From the NCBI GenBank assembly GCA_963930775.1, contig OZ005690.1, positions 12,798,411 to 12,862,410 of the forward strand: a DNA stretch of 64,000 nucleotides. Reading direction: 5' to 3'. A program made the position numbers and the translations under genes. The DNA is from Cliona cf. orientalis (taxonomy: Eukaryota; Porifera; Demospongiae; Clionaida; Clionaidae). Below are positions 35,201-43,600 of the stretch, in pieces. The first letter of the stretch is position 1. Each line of letters begins with the position of its first letter. A model generated the notes under the pieces. The model was not told the DNA's origin, ran no database searches, and was given only the letters and a program-made list of their open reading frames with translations.

Positions 35201-38200
35201 TCGTAACAGATAGTCTCATCCCCAGACCCACCTCCAAAAAGAGGGTACACATCAAGCAATTTCTTGGGCTTGCTGACTTGGCATGTCTGAATTCTGTCTC
35301 ACAATGAGAATCGCACCATGTGGCTTACATGTGATTATCATGTGATACCGCTATATAGCCATGGAGCAATGCAGGGGCGGATACAGGGGGAGGGCTAAGG
35401 GGGCTGTAGCCCTCCCCCTCAACCACAAATGTAGGCCGTATTTAACTGAACTGTAGCCCCGCCTCTAGCCCCCAATCTTAGACTTACCATGAAACTGACA
35501 ATGAAAATGCACCAAAAACGTTGAAAACTAGTCTTACTGCAGCCGTTTGTGTTCGTTTACGGCTGTTTTGGCGGGCGTGGTCATTGAAAGTGGGTGTGGC
35601 CTAATTTTTCTGCATGCTTTGCGCGCGATTCTAGCCCCCTCCCTCACAAATGCTTGTATCCGCCCTTGTGATGCATTGTCATGGCAATCACATGACAAGC
35701 TGCATCCTGTGCACCCAAGAAAGCGTTCGATGTGTACCAGACCCTTTCCTTGCGTATGTGGTGGGGTCTGGAATTAATGAGACTATGCAACAGATTCTAA
35801 CGTAAATAAAATATCTGTATGGCATTGTACCTATCAGGAAAAAGATCTCGTTTGTAGAGAAAGCCATCAACAGCCACAGTGCAGCCATCAGTCTTCTTGA
35901 TCTTCTTCACCAGTGCTACAATACCAGCAGCTGTCAGTCTAGCAGCACGAGTGGACACAGCCACACACACTCTGCGAATCACCTCACAGTCATTGTCAGA
36001 CGCCTCAATATCTAAACGATCTTTGAATAGCTTCTTGCACTTCTTCATATCCCTACAGTAATTGATCATGAGTCAAAAGATTTGTCTATAAAAGGATGTA
36101 TGCGTGCTATCATACTGTTGGTTAGATCAAAACCATTTAGGAAATAGTTTTTCTGCTAAGAGCAATAATTAATATTATTGGATAGAACATACCATCCTTC
36201 CATGATAGATAGCCTTTGTCTGCTAAATTCCTTAAAATTTTCAAATTTGGGAGATGATTTTCCCCCAAAGAGTGCTTCTTCGCTGATGAGATCCTTGAGA
36301 ATAAGATAGACAATTCTCCCCTGGTACTTATCTGAGATCATTTTCTCAAAGCTTAAAACACAACCAAAAATTATGATCACTGACACATATATACATGTAT
36401 CTGAACTGAATGAACAATCCCCGACTTACATTTGTTGTCCAGGATTGCTAGAATTCTCATCAAGTTTGATATCATAGTAATTCCTCCAATAATTAAGCTT
36501 TCCATCATCACCAAAGGCACCCCACTCCGTGTTAACAATGACCTTACTGTGACTACGATCTCCACTGAACTTGGGTATGGCACGTACCTCCTCCATGTAG
36601 CAGGCATTTACCCCATCACCTAAGGCTAGTCCAATATGACAGTCTGGCACTTCATTCCCCACAGAAAGTAGGATCCCAACTGTGTCATTGATCAATGCAA
36701 CCACATTGACTTCCATATTATTATCCTATAGCATGGAGTAAGGATATACCAGTGAATACCAGTGGTGAATCCAGGACTTCTAAAAGGGGCGTTCTGATTC
36801 CTGTTGTGCACGAAGCATGTGCGGATTTTTAAAAGTCACGCCCACTTTGAGGTAAAACCATGCCCATTTTGATCGTTTTTGAGATAAATTACTAGCCCCT
36901 ACCAGTCCAATCAATCTGTTTTCGAACGGATTTCTTCTAAAGCATTCTAAGGTGAACCATAGCAGTACTTTTCTTAGTTATGCATCCAGAAAGGGGAGTT
37001 CCATTTGCCTAATATCAGTATACCGTATACTCCCTAATATAGGCGCCCCCCAAAAATAATTACAGCTTGGCATGCGCCTCCAATTAGAACCGAAAAATTC
37101 ACGAGCAGGTCAAAGGGCGCCTAAATTAGGGAGTGGGCCTAAGAGCTGCAATTAGAATGGTTCTGAAAGTTTTGCGAGAGTATTTAGTGGCAGTCAATAT
37201 GATAGTGGCAAGAACAACAAAAATATGGTTCTAGTTTCAGTTCTTTTTGGAAATTTCACTCTGATCGCTGAATCATTCTCGAGTTGTCGGTACCGTAGCC
37301 ATCAGAACGATTGTCTCTAACTCCAGAAAGACATCAAAGCAGTCGGTAAGTGCCCATATAAATGTAGGAGACAGCTTAGTTTGACATCTAAACTGCTAGC
37401 TCGATAGATCAATCGATGGTATGGTACGGTACCGTGGTACTGCCATATTGCACGTGGCAGTACGTTCCAATTAAATAGGCGCCGCCTAAAAATAATTGAT
37501 GTCCGGAAAGGCGCCTTAAATTAGAACCGAAAAAATTGCGCAGGTCCCAAAGGGCGCCTATATTAGAACATATAGGGTACTTCTTAGTGCTAGGTGCAGC
37601 CAAAAGGGGGGTTCCTGTGCACCCCTGGATTCCCCTCTGGATCTGCCACTAAATACCTGAAGTCAGTTAATAATATTATTATACAGGTGAGAGGGGAGAA
37701 AAGTGTCAGGAATTTTTTCCCGTGTCTGCTACCTTCTATCTCTGCACAAAAGGAGTGTGTCTCATAATAGCTAGTGACCCTCTGCATTAATATGATGCTT
37801 TGTAACTGCCCCAGTACAGCAAAGCTCATTGTCTTTCAGTGCAAAAAAGATCATTTTCTTATAATAACATCAGATTCTTTATCTCAGCCACTTCTTGCCA
37901 TAAGCACTTCTCTCCCCTCTCGCCTTGTTAACATCTTTGCCTTCTCTAGGCCATTGGTAGTCAAGTCAGTTATCAGCTATACATGTAATTTTGAATACTT
38001 ACTCCTCTCTTAGAGGCAGCCTCCTTGAGTAGCTGGACAACATCCTCACCCTCTGCTCCTGGACCAGTGTCTCCGAAATCTTTAGTCCATCGGATCAGCC
38101 TGCCACGAGTGAGGCTCTCGTGCTTCATAGGGAAGGGAAATGTGAATCCTATGGGCAATTCTTTCACAATATTTCTGTCCTTTTTGAACTTAGCTATGCG

Positions 38201-39562
38201 GTCGACAATGAAATCAAATAGCTTTTTATATGATGAGCTCTTAGTATCTTCACTGATGTAGAACTCCTTACAATCTTTCTTTTTTATACTTCCCTTAATG
38301 ATAACTATAGAAACAAAATTTACAGTACGCTATGATCATAATAATGGCAACATTAATTTTATGTGCATGAAGTGTCTGCCTAGTTATACATGTATCATAC
38401 ATTGTCAATGGAAAAAATGTAAGGGATCCAAATCTCTTAATTTTTGTGGATAATCGACTAATAAGAAATTATACCCACAAAATTAAGCACTGTATAATAT
38501 GCATATTGTATTCACTCAATCAGACGCTGTTCTCAAACAGCACCTGTGCACATGAATTAGCCTCGTGACTCATTAACTAAGTGTGGTCATTTCTCTACAG
38601 ATTGCCTCTCTACCGGTATCAATAAATACTGCTATCAAATATAAAATTGGCCAATGAAATTAATAGTAGCCATGGCGTTTAATCAAGCGAATACGGATAT
38701 CATGTAAATTAAAAGCAATGGTGATTAAAAAATTGCCTGCATGTCCACAAAATTTGAACTCCTCCAAAACTTCACGGAAGATACCAAATATTATTACCAT
38801 ATATGTTCTAATATAGGCGCCCTTTGAGACCTGCACAATTTTTTCATTTAAGACACCTTTCTGGACGTGAATTATTTTAGGCAGTACCTTTTAATTGGAA
38901 CGTATTAATTTGCCATGTACTGTCGATTGATCTATCAAGCTAGCAGTTTGATGCCAATTAGACTAAGCTATCTCTTACATTTATGTGAGCACTTACCTAC
39001 TGCTTTGATGCCGTTCTGGAGCTAGAGACAACAGTTCTGATGGTTACAAAATATACCAGCAACTTGAGCATGATTCAGCGATCAGAGTGAAATTTCCAAA
39101 AAGAACCGAAACTAGAACCATATTTTTCTAGTTTTCAGCCAACGTCATATTCACTACCACTAAGTAGTTACAGTACCAGTTAGTAATAGTGCTTGTGCTT
39201 TGGCAAAACTTCCAGAATCCTTCTAATTGCAGCTCTTAGGTGCCCTTTGACCTGTAAATTTTTTGGTTCTAATTGGAGGCACCTGCGTGATCTGTAATTA
39301 TTTTTTAGGGGCACCTATATTAGAAAGTATATATACCACTGAAAATGAACTCACTAATGTGTAGCACTCTAAGGTGGTAAACTCCTAAATCCACGACGAG
39401 GAACTCTCCCTCCTCTGTCCCCTTAGGCATCTCATGGACATGAGTGACAAACATCTTCACCTTGACATCCTCTACCTCACTCTCCAGCCCTTTAGTAAAC
39501 TCAGCAGTCAGCAAGCTTTCCACCTCCTCCGAAGAAATCTCAAACATGTTTACAGCTTCACT
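32299..39562 (-). CDS. Hexokinase-fold protein with degenerate ATP loops (core exons)
   Basis: Six exons join in frame to about 440 residues: 39355-39562, 38003-38304, 36430-36725, 36193-36351, 35831-36052, 32299-32433. Landmarks follow the hexokinase order: EGEFLVVDLGVYHLRVL, ELPIGFTFPFP, LIRWTKDF, VVALINDTVG, GDGVNACYMEE, NTEWGAFGDDG, DENSSNPGQQ, FEKMISDKYQGRIV, VSTRAARLTAAGIVAL, CTVAVDGFLYK and EDGSSIGAAFAAAM. Glucose-contact residues (TK in WTK, ND in INDT, N in NACY, E in TEWG, E in DENS) are kept. The phosphate loops are not: DLGGTNFRV is DLGVYHLRV, GTG is GDG, VDGS is VDGF and GSGKGAA is GSSIGAA, so the invariant lysine is lost. FSFP is FPFP. Intact exons argue against simple decay. 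It is likely a non-catalytic or altered hexokinase paralogue acting as a sugar sensor or scaffold. Introns carry a palindromic pair and other MITEs. Confidence 0.85.
32690..33093 (+). mobile_element. Hairpin-ended microsatellite repeat, copy 3
   Basis: Follows 705-1112 almost base for base: AACTAGAGCTCTGTAGAGCA start, GACGACCCTTTTCAACA, ACAACAACA-type run, and terminal hairpin ACCCCTTGCGCATGCGCG. Confidence 0.75.
33110..33360 (+). repeat. Interspersed repeat R4, copy 1
   Basis: Reverse-complement match to 53850-54100, including ATTTAATGGCAAAACGGAAA, CTACCCAGGATAGAATGAAT and CTCGTTTCTCGAAGCGCCTT. Confidence 0.7.
33362..33497. repeat. Foldback element
   Basis: GTTAGACACTG and CTTCTACGTGATTTAGAAGA at the left are mirrored by TCTTCTAAATCACGTAGAA and CAGTGTCTAAC at the right. 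The loop contains CCCAAGCGAAGCGAGGG. Confidence 0.8.
33498..34539. other. Intron of hexokinase-like gene, no feature seen
   Basis: Lies in the large 32434-35830 intron. No exon or clear repeat unit is supported here, though short repeats of TTCTACAGAGCT occur near 33590-33625. Confidence 0.4.
34540..35070 (+). repeat. Interspersed repeat R3, copy 2
   Basis: Shares TCATGGGATAGTGTG, GCGCATGCGCAGATG, CTCGCTTCGCTCGAG, CCTTTCGAAACGCGCGGCGC and the right end TATATAAGAAAATTG with 54170-54690. Confidence 0.75.
35207..35785. mobile_element. Nested TIR elements
   Basis: The outer ends are ATAGTCTCATCCCCAGACCC and the complement of GGGGTCTGG..ATGAGACTAT, of the same family as 8766-9206. Inside, 35373-35667 is a second unit with AGGGGCGGATACAGGGGGAG mirrored by GTATCCGCCCTT and flanking C-rich sequence. 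Confidence 0.6.
37026..37575. mobile_element. Foldback element, copy 1 of an inverted pair
   Basis: The ends read ACTCCCTAATATAGGCGCCC and, complemented, TATGTTCTAATATAGGCGCC. AAATAATT and GAACCGAAAAATT blocks recur in inverted order inside. It lies in the intron between core exons 38003-38304 and 36430-36725 of the hexokinase-like gene. Confidence 0.7.
38799..39334. mobile_element. Foldback element, copy 2 of an inverted pair
   Basis: Same family as 37026-37575 but in reverse orientation. It shares ATATGTTCTAATATAGGCGC, GACCTGCACAATTTTTTC and the internal GATTGATCTATCAAGCTAGC region. It lies in the intron directly upstream of the other copy's intron. Confidence 0.7.
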
Positions 39563-40611
39563 CTACAGTGAAATAAAATTATGCATATATTATAACATGT
39601 ACGTAATATCATGAGCCAGCGAAGGAGCGTGTAACTTGCATGCCATCGAAATACAGATTCACGCAAGGAACTGCGCGTGGCTATCCGTGCATGTGTACGG
39701 CAATACCAATAGATGCACACTTTCTAAATATGGAAAGTATTGTGCTTGAATTTGTATTTTGATGGCACCCAGGTCTACATGGTAGTTGCACACTCCTTCG
39801 CCGCCTTGGGCGGCTCATATGCTCCTGATAATATTATAAATTGACCAAGCTACTTTGCCAGCATGTACAGTGTATATGATCTTGAGCAATGATTATATGC
39901 AATAGTCTAGAGTTGATTAATACTAAATATGTACAATAAAGTATATCTCACTTGTTTTGGTGATAGTTTCAAGAACTTTTGAACTAGTGCATCACATAAA
40001 CTTAGTAGAATTTTCTATGATCAAACATGTACACAACAAAACAAACATTACATTATTATGTAACGTGTATACCATACATTGTACATAATATACCTACTTA
40101 AAATTATTGTGAAATTGTCTTAGTATCGTCTGCTTACAGTAGCAGTAAAAAAACAGTGATGCTTCCGTTCCGCCCCGTTCAGACAATCGAGGCTCGACTG
40201 CATGGGTTCAAAGTCTGCTATCGACGATCGACTGATCTCACGTTGCCAATCGACTCTGATCGCCTTCAAATGCAATCACTTGGATAGAGTGATGCTTCTT
40301 TTGGCTTTCTAGGCTCTTGAGGTGTCATTTTTGTTCTATATGATTGGAATAGCCGACTGCATTTTCCTACTGTATGTATTGTCTGCCAACCCTCCCCCCT
40401 CCCAACATGCCACAAGGATTGTAAATAGGAATTTTCCACTGTCTAGCTAGCCCATGGACGTAGTATGACTGGTTTACATACATAAATCACTCTGCTGCAC
40501 ACTTTTAAGGTGCTTAGCTGAGGTATATTATTGCTTATTATGACATTATGGGATTTTATAATAGTTCTTGTGCTATAATTTTATAGAAAATCAACAGTTA
40601 TGAAATCTCAC

Positions 40612-43600
40612 TTGAATTTCATCGGGAGTTGACACATTCACTTTATCTATCATATTATCCAAGGCATCCTGCAACAAAAGTGGAAGTAGAGTATAAATGT
40701 AGGATGATGACAAGGATATATACATGTAATTAATAGAGTATAGAGAATCTCGACATGTATAGCATGTACGCTAGCTTACATTTAAAATAGGTGATTCTTT
40801 TTCATCCCTCAACTCTTTGATATTGCTCTAAGATCGTTGCAAACAAAACATCATGTCAGTGTGAGCCAGATCGAAGCATACAGTACAATAATTATACAGT
40901 GTAGTCCACTTAATTTGAATTTACAAATCCACCCAAATAATTTGAATTAAAGGAAAATTTGAATTACAGCAACATCCACTAAATTCGAATTTTGCTCACA
41001 TGAATGATAATTTTGAATTAAAGGGATAATAACTACCACACATAATAATAATCTTTACATATTCAGATGCAACAACCTTTTTCTTCTTGTCTGGAGGCAG
41101 ACTGTCCACTCTATCTACTATTTCTAGCTTTCTTTTAACAGTTTAGAACCTGATACTGCTAGATATAGCTACTTCTTGCTAGTGCAGCTGCACTCAGCTG
41201 CAGCCATGTGATGCCCACGTGATCTATTTTCCGTATACTATATGTGCATGTCCGTATACTAGACCTTGTGCATGTTCTAATTAAGCGAAAGTGCCATTTC
41301 GAATTTATGCATTAGCTCTATGTGGGGATTTAAAAAGACTTCAAATTAGAAGAAAATTCGTGGTAAGCGGATTCGAATTAGGTGGACTACACTGTACAAA
41401 ATATACTAAGATTGAGGTGAGTCTGACCAAGCACCCCTCCCCACTTTTGGTTATTACCTTCTCCTAAGACTTTGACCGATCATGAATACCTAACACCACT
41501 GCGCTGCCCCCCCCCCCCCCCCCCCAACCCTGAAGAAATCCAAATTTAATGCATCCCTGTTGGCATAGCAAGGTAAGGTTTCTTTGCTCTACATAATATT
41601 ATATATTTTACTGCTTCTTGATAGCACATTTAACTTACCCTAAAGTCATCGTCAATGCTAGACATATCTGGAAATATTTCCAATAGACGATCAAGAGTTC
41701 TCTGGAAATAATATGCAAGCTTACACATTATCACAATCCATAATAATTATTATCGTATTTACATGCATTTTAAAGCTTTAGCATGAAAAAAATAACATTG
41801 CTTGAGCTTTGCCAACTTTTTAGAGGTTAATAATTTTATATTATTCAACATCCATCTGCATGCGCATTCTAGATCTATTCCCATTTGTAGCATATACGCA
41901 TGGCAACCTTTGCTGAAAAATACACTATTTTCAATCATTGGGTAAAGGGTGCCGAGTAATTAGAAGGGCCGAATATTTAGAAGTGCTTTACATGTTACAG
42001 CAGTCTGTAGCTAGTGATACATGACAAGACCTTACTCGCACATCTTCATCTTTTTCTTCCTTTAGTTCCTCCAGAGAATTCTTTAGTCCATCCTAAATCA
42101 AGTTGTAGTACATGGGTGTAGGCCAGGGCATACATACAATTTTGTACATGTACATATTAAAGGCATTGTGTCATGCTATAAGCGCTGATTGCCTGCTAAT
42201 TGAAGCCGCACGCGCCCACGCGGTAAATGAACACTGGGCGTGGCGGATGGCTGATAAGTTCGCGTGTACATTCAAATCTGCCTGTTGAGGCTCGCTCTGC
42301 TGGGCGTTCGACTTTCTAGGCATTGTGTAGGCTCTCGATCCTATACTTATCGGTTTTCTTACTCTATAGCCGTCCATAACCGAAGATTACAGGCTTCTCA
42401 ACTCGACCGTCGCGAATGTCTTCTGCACTGCACGTGTTCGATCTCCGCGTAATTCCGTGGACTATACCGTAATATTGGGCGCGCCCGTACATCCTGTGCC
42501 CACTTTAATTGAATTTTTGAACTAATGAGCTCATTAAGAAGCAATTAGGCCTTATGTATGGACACAATGCCTTTAACTTCATAAAGTAGGCACATGTACC
42601 AAAAGTGCATGCAACTGTTTTGTGCACTGCAGCACTATACATGTACGTGGGCCATGCAGCTATTACTATGTACGTACATTATGATCTCTATATGTATCCT
42701 ACGCTTGCTTTTTGAGGGATGCAAAATATCCAGTAATAATACGATTGAATCAAAACTGATAAACCCAAACCATCGTGACAACTAGGGAACAACCTGCACG
42801 AATGTCTCCCATATACCACACTCAACAAAAATGTTGACATTAATAGGTGCATAATAGTCGAGAAAAGCAAGCGTAGGGATGTATAGTAGATGAGATATCT
42901 CTTGTTTGTGTATTTTTTGATTCTGCCATCCCTACTTCATTCTTCAATTTGTTTTTATACTTGTATTAATGACCTTTACCATATGCACCATTAGAAGTAT
43001 GCGGCTACTGGGAATGTGGTCAGTGACAAGTGTTTCATTAGAGTATGACAAGTGAGCTAGACTAACACATAATCATTATAAACTTTAGTGGACTTACTCT
43101 GACATCAATAGCTTTCGCTTTGTTTAACTCTGCACGCAAAGTTCCCACAGCACTCTAGAAATACATAATAATATATCACCATTTCTAGCCCGTTGCTATG
43201 TGGTTACTAAGGTATACAAGGTACTGTATATGTGATACAGTCCCTCCTTGTAGGGCTCATGTTCATATGTTTACTATTATACAGTTCCTGAGGGTCAGGG
43301 CAAACATTCATACAGTTCTTGGGGGCTAAAAACATGTTTATTGTATCCATGGAAACAATGGGCTAGAAAATAGTTATTGACCAATCCCTCGCTTTGTATG
43401 CAGTATAGAAGCACTCATCCCTCGGGCTTTGCCCTCGGGATTTGTGCTTCTATACTGCATACAAACCTTGGGAGTTGGTCAATAACTATTACATATAATT
43501 TTGGACAAATTTATATTATGTATACACTGTCAGGGTTTTATTTAGCGAAGAAAATTTGGGATGGAAGTAGTGTGATAAATGAGTGGTTTCATGTGTTTAT

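Noticed and set aside
41066-41135. Looked like another phase-0 mini-exon of the hexokinase-like gene
   Set aside because: It lies wholly inside a TA-flanked inverted-repeat element and its peptide resembles a pogo transposase start; the acceptor is also poor.
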